Part shown: positions 33,901 through 44,410 of the stretch, one piece after another
Layout: every line of letters starts with the position of its first letter
Numbering within the stretch: position 1 is the first letter of the stretch
Translations under genes and position numbers: made by a program
NCBI RefSeq assembly: GCF_026151205.1
Contig: NC_087073.1
Coordinates: forward strand, 6,221,001 to 6,285,000
Reading direction: 5' to 3'
Length of the DNA stretch: 64,000 bases
Origin: Bolinopsis microptera
Taxonomy: Eukaryota; Ctenophora; Tentaculata; Lobata; Bolinopsidae
Notes under the pieces: model-generated
Seen by the model: only the letters and a program-made list of their open reading frames with translations
Told to the model about the DNA's origin: nothing
Databases searched by the model: none

Positions 33901-36900
33901 CGCGCGATTGAAAATCGCTCGCGCAATACAATTACACATGAGCGCTGACCTTTGACCGGCGATAATTTCAGCTAGGAACAAAATTTTTCCATGGGACCAA
34001 AAACATCTGGTAGATATCACTCCCCCTTATCAGAAACAACTATAAAATAAATTTCGAGAGAAATTTCATAAAGACCCCCCCCCCCCCCCCTGCCCCCTTA
34101 AGAACTATACTTGGTAGACGGGCCCTGTTCTAACCTGGTGCATGGTAAGCAGCACACATGATGTCCTCAGAGTGGGGTGGCAGACAACTGAACCCAATTG
34201 AACCTAGTTCCCACGCAGTTAACAGGCACCCAATCAGCTTAATTGGGTGACCAATCAGCTTAAATCCCAAAACGACAACTGAACCCAGGTCATATCACAA
34301 CTGCACCCAATTGAAAATACGACAACTGAACCCAAGGAAATACGACAACTGAACCCAACGATCGGATTTTCAGTGATATGACTGTGGTCATTATCACTAT
34401 AGGATAGATCATGACCACTGTAATTTAGAGCATTGGAGCCCTGTGCTAATGTGCTTACCCCGGTAAAATATTAATACATACATGCTACATGAAGATTGAA
34501 GAGGTCTCCTCCTAGTCGTTGGAGTGGCCTGCATCACACACATCTCTTCTACGGTGCATTTGTTACCTGTTACTAATCAATCCACAGGATCAAAATGTTT
34601 ATTGTATCGATAAAAATGGATTTGAAGGCATAAGGAAGCATTGTTGAGTTCTGAAACCAAGTTTAATCGATTTCTCGTGCAATTTTAGGTCAGGAGTGGT
34701 AATCAAAATAAATTTTGAACAAAGTCGATATTTTGGTAAATTTCTAGCTCCAGAAAATAAATCTTCGTTCTATTAGGGGTAATTGGATGTAACTACAGTA
34801 CAGCTGTACTTACACACACTTTCACAAGCATGCAAGCTCACCTGGTCCAAAGAGCGGGAAACGGAGAACGAGCTCTGGTGACGTCATAGTCACGTGACCT
34901 CAGGCTCATAATCACGTGACCTCAGACCCAATCAATTGGGTTCTGGCCTGTTCAGCCCCCTGTCACCCGATCTTGAGGTGACGTACGACAACTCGTTAAC
35001 CCAATCGATGTCTGGAGGGCTGCAAATTTTCACATGCCAAACTCACAACGGTTTTTCGGAGTTGTGCGAGATGACGACACATAGAGGCCGCAGAATTATG
35101 AGGACTACCAGATCCTGGTGGAAACCTCCTCACCGAAGCCTTATCTACATGCCCATCCGAAATCACGAGCAGATAAGTCCGGATCTGCCAACCACTCCGA
35201 AGCACCAACCTCAACAGACCGAAATTATAGCACTAGAAACCAGGCTAGAACGGTATTTGGAAACCTGTTAAACTGTTAGTGATTTCTAGTGACGATTGGG
35301 TTCAGTTGTCGTTTCAAAGTTAATTAGGTAGTCTGATTGGGTTTATAATTATTTTCCCAAGCTACCCTGTCTAGGAAACGTCCAAATTGGGTTCAGTTGT
35401 CCGGTAGCCTCAGAGTGGGGACCCTGTTCTAACCTGGTGCATGATAAGCAGCACACATGATGTCCTCAGAGTGGGGACCCTGTTCTAACCTGGTGCATGA
35501 TAAGCAGCACACATGATGTCCTCAGAGTGGGGACCCTGTTCTAACCTGGTGCATGATAAGCAGCACACATGATGTCCTCAGAGTGGGGACCCTGTTCTAA
35601 CCTGGTGCATGGTAAGCAGCACACATGATGTCCTCAGAGTGGGCCCTCTTCCCGCTCCACTCATCAGGGGTTATGTTAAAGTCACTGCTCATTAGCTGCT
35701 TGTCTCTGAAGACGCAGATATCACGTTCCCAGCCCACTGCTATCACTCGCCTCTTTATACAGAGGACCTGCAGCGCAGTACGTCATCAAACACGTGTTAG
35801 TCACGTGATTACTGTTTTTAATGAATTTAATCCTCACTCCTGTTTCAAATCATTTGAATAAGAACGTGATGGTTTGTTTTTCAAACCAGCCTTAGACCGG
35901 AAATCCAGCTGTAAAATATCACAGCTTATGAATGAGTTGATTAAGAAGTAACTTGTAGAAAATCAAAGAAATAAAATAAATTACGTAAATTTAAAAATTC
36001 AAATTTAAATAAAATTTTTAAAAATAAGAAGTAACCTGTAGAATATCAACAGGGCCCTCTCTCCCAGCCTGTAGGACCCTGTGACAGGCGGTTGTGTTGA
36101 TGTCCCAGATCTTGATGGTCCCATCACTGCTTCCTGAGAGGAGTTTACTGGGGAGGTCTATCACCATCGCTGTTATCTCAGACTCTCCGTGTGCGTTTGT
36201 GATCTGCCAGGGGTTTGTTAGGATACGAACATATCATTTTTATCAGAGAAAATTATATCCTGAAACCAGTTTAGCCGTTTAGGATCGGTAATATTGTAGA
36301 TTCAGATACTATTGGGAATGTGAGACTGCGAGAGGTTGTTAACTGTGTAGTAATTGTAAAATTGGGAGAAACTTACAGTTACAGTAGCCAAAAGTTGAAA
36401 TACAAATAAATGCAGTTCAACGAAAGTAGTAAATGTACCTGTTTGAGTTTCTGTCCGGTGTCGATGTTCCAGAGTGTGATTGTGGACCCCTGACAGGCTG
36501 AGGAAACCTGGTAGAATGGAATCTAGGGGGAAGTCTAAATATCAATAATCAGCTAATTAAGATAATTAAGATTCACACTTTATAATCAGTTAATTAAGAT
36601 GCACACTTTATTTTGAATACATTATTTTCAAGAATTATAGATAAAATTGTAGACTTCAAGGTTTGGTTCTTTTGTGGGGTCTAAGAATAGATCGAAGTTT
36701 GGTTTTGTTCGGGATTACTGAACCTCGATTGCAGCCAAGAAAGAAAATACGTGACCAGTGGAGTCCATGGAAAAGTTAAGTTTAGCAATCAGTCACAAAA
36801 TAATATGCTGTAGTTTGTGTGGCGGGGTATGAGTTTGATAATGAAATAGTTGGCTTCATAATTAGAGTGATTCTCTCTTAGAAACTGCCATTTTATAGAA

Positions 36901-39900
36901 ATTAGAGACTAAAATAATTATTAACTATTTAATTCGCGTTTTTGACACCACTCGGGGGTCCAAATTTTGGGCTCTAACATTCCTATTCCTTGGCCAATTT
37001 TTTATTTTTCATGCTGATTTGGAGGCCATTAAAGCATTTGACCCAGTCAAAAAAGTTTCAGTTGTATATCTTTTACAGTTTTTGCGGAAAGTCGCGTTAA
37101 AGTTGATGCCGTGGTGTCAGTAAAATGGTACGGATAAACACATATATATATCAAAAAGCACATATTACCATACATCGGGATATTGTTCATTGAAAGCGGG
37201 TTCGACAGTTGAACAACTTTAGGTACATACTTTAGGTATGTATACTTTAGGTACATACTTTAGGTACATACTTTAGGTACATATTTTAGGTACATACTTC
37301 GAAAATGAACATTGAACATTTGTGTGATTATAAAATATAAACGAATGATCTCAGCGGCATACAAAATTAGTTTACATTTTTCTACATTTATTAGTTTCAT
37401 ATTGAGCTCGAGTTTTTATACCACATACCATTTCCAGTACATCGGATTCTTTCTTTACCACAATGTTTTAGAATAAAAACACTGTATTATTTAATAAATA
37501 AATCATGATATTATATATTATTAGTTAATTTACAGATCTACAGATCTACTACTAAAGTCTAAAACAGCACTTTTCAATGATTATGTCCGGGTAGGAATGC
37601 AGATTGCAGCGTTTCCGATCCCTTGGAAAACCTTTAAGATCGCCCTTCCAATTCCTCTAAGACTAAGTGAACTCCTGATGTATTCATTCAGTCCTGTATT
37701 CCTTGCAATGTAAATCAAAGGATTGATCAAAGACGTAGCTGGCATCATCACTAATTTTGTTGTGTACATTGCAATATATCTATCTTTATCTTGTAGCATG
37801 CGCAAGATTTCTTCAGTATCTTTCAAAGGCTTTGCCAAGAACTCAAAGGCCAAAGTGAGAAAAATGGCGATATAGGTACCATTGATAATGATGAAGACCA
37901 AGGACAGTAGAAGTACCATGACAGTAGCTCTTCTGTTGTTTGAATTATCAGGTAGCCCTCCAGGTCCCACTATTTCCACTATAGGTGAGTTGAGGGCTCT
38001 AACGGTTAATGCACTGCACACCGCCACTACCAGTACCATCACTCCAACCAAGATAAATTCTATCGTTTCGAGTAACGTCACAATTGTCCAACTTTCGAAT
38101 ACCTTCATATCGACACTGCTTGTGTCTTTGAACATTTTTACCATCATTTCTTCATTGAAAAAGGAATTTAAGAAGGATTGAAGTGCAACCCATTTAACGA
38201 TCTTTTTACTAAACATAAAGGTTACAGCGATAATAAGAGCACCCCAAACCATCTTCTGCCGAATAATATAAAGCGGTTTTAGCAAAGCTACCATTCTTGT
38301 AGCACTGAGAAGGACTGTTAAGAAGCAAGAAACTTGCACTAGAAACTGAAATGGATTATAACAAACTAGATTCCACACCACACTATACGCTTTGTATGTC
38401 CTAAATATTCTGGATTCTTCAGCGGGCTGTGTCTCCGTTCCATTGGTTTCACTAACAAATTTAATGAATTCCGCTTCTTTTCTGTTCGCCCCATTAAAGT
38501 AGAGTATGATAACCGGGGATATGAGACAGACAAACAGATCACAAATGTTTAGAACGATTAAAAGTTTGTTACCCAGTCCCTTTTTCTGCTTCCTGAGGTT
38601 TAGACGAGTAAGATATATTTTCAGTTGGGTGCATTGGGTATACCAAATACCAATCTTAGGTTGAAAACTTAAAATTTGGAATCTAATCATATACCAGAAC
38701 TTATTACATATTATGTTCTTTTTAATTGAATATAATACCTGATGAAGAATGAGAATGATATTCCATTAGCAAAAATCCCAATGACCGATAAGCCACAAAT
38801 TGTGACTCCAGAAATCCATGCAAACTGTCCAGAAAAGAAGAAATGGTTGTAAGGATCGCTCATTGCGTAATAGCTAGTGATTTTTCCACTGGGCGATTTC
38901 GCTGGCAAATTCTAAAATAACCCACAACATAACGAGTGATCGAAGTAAGACAAGTTGAAAGTTATTAGAGTCCAATTATATAGTAATAATCTGAACTCTA
39001 CTCGAGGGAACCTTTGCACGTGGACATTATATTATCATATTACAGCTGCAATGACCGGTGTTATGAGCTATCTTACTAAATATAACACTGTAAATCTAGC
39101 TCTCCGATAGTAAACATCCCAGAGAGCTTAATAAGTCCTGCAAATGGGACAAATATTTAAAATCTTAAAAAGATGTAAAAATAAAGCTAGGATAAAACTT
39201 ATCCTAGCTAGTAATCTTACTGGGATTCATAAACCCTCCCCTCGTGATCATTCACTTATGTTCTGTGCTGTCCGGCTGGAGACTTACAGTTTACATACCA
39301 CATATTGGCAATATGTTATAACAATATTGATATTATATTGATAATTTAGATTGGTATGCTTGCTGGTTGATTAGACCTATGATAGATTGTTTTCTTTATA
39401 ACACGATGGGCAAAAAATCGGTAAACTGATAAGTTCGAAATCGGAAACATTAAAGGTGACACAATTTTAAAAAAGCATTGCATCATTTACTGCAACTGGA
39501 CCGACTTTAAGATAGGATGATCACAGCGGCATACCAAATTCGTTGGTATGGTACTTTTCAATAGATGTCATATCTATTGAAACACATATTATGAGGCAGT
39601 AGCACTAGTGGGATGAATAAATACATAGCCTCTTTTTGTGGTCAGTGGTCAGTGGTCAGTTGCAGTCCGACCATTTAAATCATGTTCTGTGATGATACAC
39701 CCGCTATACCACATATTTCACCCGTTCCCGGGTGGCCCTTTATATTCTTACTGTCGAAGTACCAAAGGGCTACATACAGATTGAGATGCCCTGAGTCTAA
39801 GGCCCCTCCTTTTTTGCTCATCGTACAATTCAATATAATCACGTCACAACCAAGGACATGGTCACACACACTGTATCCAGTATTCCAAAGTCAATCTGCA

Positions 39901-42900
39901 TACTGACATAAAAAGTCTGCTTACAAGCAATCCATGACGTATCATGTGACCTGCCAAAGACAGAGAATGAAAATGTAACGATTGTTTGCTGATGAAATGA
40001 TGGATGACACAATTGTAGAATCTAAATACATTTGATGGAATGAGTTAAGAGTAGTGTATAAGTATAACTGCATGTTGCACCTGGATAACCACTTGAAACA
40101 CAAGCACAGACCCACAAGCACACCATCCAACATTGACAAGCAACTTATTAACTGCTTTATCAACTGTGCAGTAAATAATCACACATTTTAAGTCGTGAAG
40201 GGAGAGAGGACATTTTCAGATTAGAGTTAGATAGAGTTATGTAATTTGGGGATTATTTCATTATTTCAAAAGTATTTAGACGATATCAAAACATCATGAA
40301 AAAAAAAGAGACCTGTTTGGTTCTGCCAATATATTTAGTACAGGTTATGGGTTTCTCGTGACTGAGTATCCTGTCTTTCATCTCTGGTTTCATGTCCATG
40401 ATGGAGAGGAGATTGTTTGAGCTCATTATCAGCCGGTTCTTGGGCTCGTCGAACAGGAGTGTCACGGGTACAGGTGAGTACAGAACTGAGGATGGGGAAT
40501 ATTTGAAGCTCTATGGACACCAATAAATACAATCTTATTCGTTCGCACTAATTGAATAGCAACGGATCTAGTATTCACATAATTTCAAAACAACATTACC
40601 ATCGGCACTTACCATCGGGACCCTTAGCAAGGATGCCAGTAAGTCTCTGAAGACAGGCTTGTCTCTGAACATCCCAGATTCTAAACGTCTTGTCCATGCT
40701 GAGACTGATTAGTTGACCTCTGCTGCCGTTCAGTATTACGTGTGTTACAGATGTCATGTGACCTCCTAGGACCTGGATGAGTAGCACGTTTAAAGCACTG
40801 GTTTACTACACAGTGCTGTTTAAGCACTCTGTCCTTCATAGATTTTCCTATTGCTATTGGATTCAAAGTTATTTCCTTATATATTAAACGGATTTAAAAT
40901 TATGAAAGTGTCCAAGATAATCTCTTTAGGAAATCCATACAAAATAATCTTTAACACCAATTCTGTAGATGGTTAAAACAACTAAAATAGTTAAATAACA
41001 TACGCCAACAGGCTTCTTAACGTAAGGATTCCACAGTCTGACCATGAGATCTACATCACCAGTAGCAATAATGTTCATGTGCGGGTTGTAGTCGAAACAA
41101 TTAACCCCTTGAGGCACGTTAAACGCAGTCCTGCGGGTACAAGCTGGGTACAGGGTTAATTCCTTAACGTTTTGTGGGAGTTCAACTCAATAAGAACAAT
41201 TTTCAAGCAGCCAGTTTTGTTTATCCTAACGTCATCAAGTTTAAGTTCATTTGAAAACTAGTCAACGCCATTTTCCATAACAAATAATCAAGATCTCAGC
41301 GACTAACGTTCTCATGAGTGTTTTGTTTTTCTCTTTCATCCCCAGGACCAGTGAATTAGTACTGGTAGTTGAACAGCTTATTATCAAATCCAAATGTGGA
41401 GCATACATCACTGACGAAAGTTCCTCTTTGTTTATATTATAAATTAACAACTCTCTTTAAATAATATGATTTTCTAAAGACTTTAAATTTAATAAGTCAA
41501 TTTGTATTGATATCCTGATTTAATTTCATTGGTTTTAGACAGGTAAAGGAGGATTATATCCTACCTTTCCTAGTCCACCCAGAGTGACCTCTGTGAGTGA
41601 CTACTTTAACATGTTCGTAATGTCCTGCTAGGATCTTATCGTACAGCACCTCTGTAACATCTGAAACACGGTATCTATTGAAGCAACTGTAAACTAAGCA
41701 GGAGGATTGAAAGATCATCTGAACATAATGAACAGTTTGATTAGATAGACTCTTTTCGTTAGTAAGAGGCATACCTTCACCGTCACTATCGGATGAGGGT
41801 CTGGAGGTAGGTTCAAAAAGGTTGGGAGAGTCTGTTTTGTCGAAGAGGAAGGCAGTTACATTCCCATGAACATCACCGTAGCAGAGAATAGATTCACTTT
41901 GACTACTCCTGCAGCCATGATCTTTCAGACTCAGTAATACACAAACAATAATTGTGAGTTACTATAATAATGTAATGATAATAATTATAACTGAAAATCA
42001 CCACTATTAGACTCAGTCTATGAAAGTTCAAATGAACTATAATTAACTTAATGAAGATTAGGAGTTTACCATACCAGTAATGCAGAGAGAGTGGGGCATA
42101 TGGAAGTCCTTGTATACGGCAGGTACATGATGTGCCTTTCTTTGACTGTAGGTCGTATATCACTGAAATTCAACAAAATAAAACAGAGCTCTATAACTGA
42201 CGATTCGTTTTGCCACTTTTTTATTCTATTGAAGTAATGAAATGTTGGGACATGCTAATTCTGAAAATAGACTCACTAATTTCTTTGCTGGTGCTTGCTA
42301 TGGCTATTTTGTGTGGAAGGTTATGCAACACAGCCATACTGGTTATCCAAAGATTTCTTGACTTCACTAAACCACTCTCCACTTTGAGTGTGTTGGTCAT
42401 CCTCATTTTCATGTCCCATATCCCGATCATACCTTCCTGTTTGGGTTGACAATTGAACTAAAGACAAGTAATTTGGTTGAAAGTTTGTTGGCTAGCCACA
42501 GTTTTACATCATGATATAGTTTGTCATCTTTTGAAGCAATTTGTAAATAATAGCTTTGAATCATGTATATACCTTGCTGATGGTGATGTATCGTTTTGGG
42601 TTCTGCAATATATCGACATGTTGAACTGTTTCTTTGTGAGGGCTACCAATAGGACGGTGTCGCTGCCACTGAGGAACCTGACAGGAAAAACTTGTTTAAA
42701 AAAAGATGACTATTTCAAACTTAAGATAGTATCGTTTTAACTCAATAACGACTGATAAAAATACATACAGTCGACATAATTGTCTGATTTTCAAGAAATG
42801 ATATCAAATTTACGTAAAACTCCTTTATTAGTACTAGGCTAGAGTAGAAAATATTTTAGTAACAACCTTTGTTGCTTTCATTTTATCATCTTTTTCATAA

Positions 42901-43883
42901 AACTGCCGCAGAAGATGAGAACAGAACATGTCCTGTGAGAAATTATTGATCAACTTGGTAGACCATGGTAATCTTTTATTTACATTTAATCAAAACTGAA
43001 GAATGAAGATACTATATTGTCAATGATAGGTAGTTTGCTATCGTGATAAACTATTAGATTAATCAAGAAACATGAACACGAGTTCTCCAAAACTTACCCA
43101 GTCAATATGACCTTCTCCTGCCACATCTACTTGCAGGTAGAGTTCTTTCAACTGAATAAATTAACTTTAGAATGAAGCCATATGTATACATTGCTTATCA
43201 TATTTTAAACTGTTTATAGTGGAAGGCAACAAATTAATTTATTGAAGTAGAATAGGGACGATGCATTACTAGTGCCCTCAACAAATATCCTTACTTGCTC
43301 TTCATGAGTTGATCCAAGTATTGTCTGACATGCCTCTCTAAATTCAGAGTATGATATTTTATCTGATCTTCCCTCAGTTATATCCTGGGGTTTTAAACGT
43401 TTAATGTACCGTGTGCAATTATTATGATTTGCTTTTAAAAGTTTAATAAAATAGTTAGTCTATATAGGAATCATTAGTACTAATGGCTAATTTAAATGAT
43501 CTCAAGATTAATATGTTAGCTAAGTGTATTGTAAAATCCAAATACTTCAATAAAAGATCATTGATACTTACAAGGAATGCATCCTTTAGATCTAGAAGAT
43601 CCCTTATGTTCAAACCATCTTCAAGTTTAATGTGTCCTTTGACAGCAGCGCTGCAACAAATTTGGCATTAACTCCGAGTCAGTGAATAATATTTAGCATA
43701 AAGTAATAGATTTCAATAACAGATGATCCTGACAAACAGAATATACTAAATTAACATTATAAATATTGATTCACTCGGTTAAGGACTTATGCTACAATTG
43801 ATCTGATTTGTTAGTTCAAATACATACCCTGACGTTTCCTCGCGACGATTAACAAGAACGGATGAATCAGCAGACGTCATCAT
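27965..43883 (-). CDS. EF-hand/WD40-repeat protein, WDR49/WDR64/WDY-like, 24 exons
   Basis: Exons, 5' to 3' on the minus strand: 43883-43828, 43650-43572, 43384-43295, 43151-43098, 42932-42867, 42677-42573, 42436-42277, 42162-42070, 41921-41775, 41660-41565, 41425-41308, 41130-41004, 40772-40613, 40485-40313, 36522-36439, 36203-36036, 35767-35602, 32430-32321, 32147-32025, 29618-29450, 29234-29083, 28656-28546, 28196-28094, 27990-27965. All junctions are GT-AG and phases agree, giving 911 codons. Residues about 40-95 hold a degenerate EF-hand pair (DKISYSEF; DVAGEGHIDW). From about residue 120 WD repeats follow (GMIGIWD, LMVRLWNP, FRIWDV, ITLWNI, IKIWDI, IVLWNP, VRFWNL, LKLWAP). The C-terminus is acidic. 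VNCFDYNPHMNIIATG and RRVIAVGW are typical of the WDR49/WDY group, whose members are linked to cilia and sperm. The weakest calls are the 41921 and 41425 acceptors and the last 8-codon exon. Confidence 0.88.
29592..29768 (-). repeat. Tandem array of an intron/exon acceptor junction
   Basis: Four copies of a 44-50 bp unit (starting about 29592, 29636, 29680, 29730). Each contains, on the minus strand, CAAC-T-CAG followed by GGAGAGTTCATAGCGCAC, that is the 3' splice site plus the first about 27 bp of the WD-repeat exon 29618-29450. Only the innermost copy continues into the full exon. Use of an outer acceptor would add 44, 94 or 138 nt, and one added segment contains a stop (TCA TAA). Confidence 0.88.
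30357..30364 (+). promoter_or_regulatory. TATA box of the small secreted protein gene
   Basis: TATAAAAG lies 88-95 bp upstream of the ATG at 30452, in an otherwise ordinary AT-rich stretch. A start about 25-30 bp further on would give a 5' leader of roughly 60 nt. Assignment is by position only. Confidence 0.5.
30452..31266 (+). CDS. Small secreted basic cysteine-rich protein, nested in a WD-gene intron
   Basis: Three exons (30452-30485, 30598-30798, 31061-31266) join with GT-AG borders and phase 1 throughout, giving 146 residues. Residues 1-23 form a classical signal peptide. The mature part is strongly basic. It has cysteines at 59, 96, 98, 126, 140 and 141, an arrangement C...C-x-C...C-G-W...C-C. 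A Lys-Arg pair at 66-67 could be a propeptide cleavage site. The CxC...C...CC end recalls the disulfide layout of cnidarian defensin-like and sea anemone toxin-like folds, but one cysteine of the usual six is displaced upstream and overall similarity is not visible by eye, so function is open (antimicrobial, toxin-like or structural). The gene is on the opposite strand within the WD-gene intron between exons 32147-32025 and 29618-29450. An ATTAAA lies near 31,293. Confidence 0.7.
32570..33230 (+). repeat. Minisatellite, about 21-bp CCCTTAAACCCCTGC unit
   Basis: About 25-30 units of CCTTAAACCCCTGCYYTTAC-type sequence, with length and base variants, lie in a WD-gene intron. A 105-bp palindromic insertion interrupts the array at 33064-33168. 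The array resumes briefly and ends at the TTAA foldback element. Confidence 0.93.
33064..33168. mobile_element. 105-bp MITE-like palindrome inside the minisatellite
   Basis: The ends CATAGTTGGTTCGTGCG and CGCACGAACCAACTATG are perfect inverted repeats of 17 bp. The interior repeats AACGCACTTAACGTACG-like words. It is cleanly inserted between two minisatellite units. It is too small to encode anything. Confidence 0.8.
33236..34097. mobile_element. Foldback element with TTAA target duplication
   Basis: TTAA flanks both ends (33232-33235 and 34098-34101). The termini are GGGGGCAGGGGGGG and its inverse. Arms of about 365 bp mirror each other, meeting at a short loop near 33,597-33,608 (GAGGTCCAAGATTTTC is a landmark on both sides). 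The right arm holds an extra about 122-bp tandem copy (33,600-33,721 repeated at 33,722-33,843). There is no coding content. A TTAA duplication is typical of piggyBac and some Kolobok-like elements. The family is not assigned. Confidence 0.78.
34123..34173 (-). repeat. Displaced copy of the exon/donor repeat
   Basis: Contains GCAGCACACATGATGTCCTC and the donor region of exon 35767-35602. It is separated from the main array by the 1.2-kb TIR element at 34.17-35.4 kb, which appears to have inserted into the array. Confidence 0.8.
34174..35407. mobile_element. TIR element with repeated ACAACTGAACCCA motifs
   Basis: The left end reads GACAACTGAACCCAATT and the right end carries the reverse complement. 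Internal same-direction copies of CGACAACTGAACCCA occur near 34,270, 34,318 and 34,340, with an inverted copy near 35,293. The flanking CCTCAGAGTGGGG occurs on both sides (34164-34176 and 35408-35420), consistent with insertion into the exon/donor array with a duplicated target, or with array register. A 111-codon plus-strand frame at 34,936-35,271 has no recognised similarity. Superfamily unknown. Confidence 0.68.
35408..35640 (-). repeat. 56-bp tandem array of an exon/intron donor junction
   Basis: Units with period 56 bp (CCTCAGAGTG at 35408, 35464, 35520, 35576, 35632) each contain the last about 40 bp of WD-repeat exon 35767-35602 plus its GT donor and the first intron bases. On the minus strand the true exon flows into the copy nearest it. 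Outer donors would add multiples of 56 nt and bring in a stop (CTC TGA), so only the inner donor yields the full protein. Confidence 0.9.
37202..37302. repeat. Short tandem repeat TTTAGGTACATAC
   Basis: About five to six imperfect copies of a 13-16 bp TTTAGGTACATAC-type unit in a WD-gene intron, about 280 bp from the 3' end of the nested GPCR gene. Confidence 0.85.
37581..38863 (-). CDS. Class A-like GPCR nested in an intron of the WD-repeat gene, orphan
   Basis: Two exons (38863-38739 and 38592-37581) with a GT-AG intron inside the codon for the Arg after TM1 give 378 residues from the Met at 38863. Reading continues open upstream to a possible acceptor near 38,912, so an earlier exon and a different start are possible. 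TM1 has FANG with the conserved Asn. TM2 has NICDL. TM3 ends LSATRMVALL (Thr-Arg in place of Asp-Arg). TM7 has SLINPLIYIA (NPxxY). TM6 lacks CWxP. Two N-x-T/S sites are plausible. The gene lies on the same strand as the host gene, in the intron between exons 40485-40313 and 36522-36439. Ligand unknown. Confidence 0.85.
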
Positions 43884-44324
43884 AAAATACTGTCATGATT
43901 CATGATCCTAGAGAGATGTAGCACTGTGAGAATCCTTGTACGGTTTTGTTAGTTTTCTACACCTTGAGAAAAGACAATTTTATTATTTTTCCCTAATCAA
44001 CCAATACAATCAATTAAGAAAAGACAATTTTTGAGGGTTTGTATATGTATGATGTGATCAACAGGTGTTAAATGAATGATCCTACAAAAGGAGGGCATTT
44101 CATTGGACTTTCCTAGTCAGAGATTGGGAGGAACATGATGAAGTTTAAGTCCTGCAAGTTTATAACATCATGTTGGTGCTATGCTTCCAATATAGAGTTC
44201 TTTAGTTGGGTTTTAATTGTACCTATTTTACCACGTGTATTCGACTGCCCATGGGACATATTCCATGGATTTGCCAAAATCGGTGTCACAAATCGGCCAA
44301 GAGAAAGTACATTATGTATATTGT
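43884..44324. other. 5' flank of the WD-repeat gene
   Basis: No coding sequence recognised; presumed promoter region of the minus-strand WD-repeat gene. I looked for an RFX X-box, expected for ciliary genes, and saw no convincing match. Confidence 0.4.
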
Positions 44325-44400
44325 CAGTAGCGTAACATTGCCTGTTGGCGCCCCCTCCCCTTTTGGTGCCCCGTCAGCGGGGCCCTTCGTTACGCCACTG
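44325..44400. mobile_element. Miniature TIR element
   Basis: 76 bp bounded by CAGTAGCGTAAC and GTTACGCCACTG, imperfect inverted ends. Similar GTTACGCCACTG also occurs at about 48,599 and 52,803, at the junctions of the tandem retrotransposon. Such ends occur in hAT-like MITEs. The adjoining GCCCTTCGTTACGCC and GTAACGAAGGGC form a further hairpin. Confidence 0.5.
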
Positions 44401-44410
44401 TAACGAAGGG

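Noticed and set aside
34936-35271. 111-codon plus-strand frame in the 34.2-35.4 kb element
   Set aside because: No family recognised and no upstream ATG context. It may be a chance frame in a non-autonomous element, so it is mentioned only with the element.
38864-38908. Upstream extension of the nested GPCR beginning at a TTG codon
   Set aside because: No ATG in that stretch. Kept as a possible extra exon, but the Met at 38863 was used for the model.
43884-44324. RFX X-box expected for a ciliary gene promoter
   Set aside because: No GTNRCC...RGYAAC-type match could be seen, so none is claimed.
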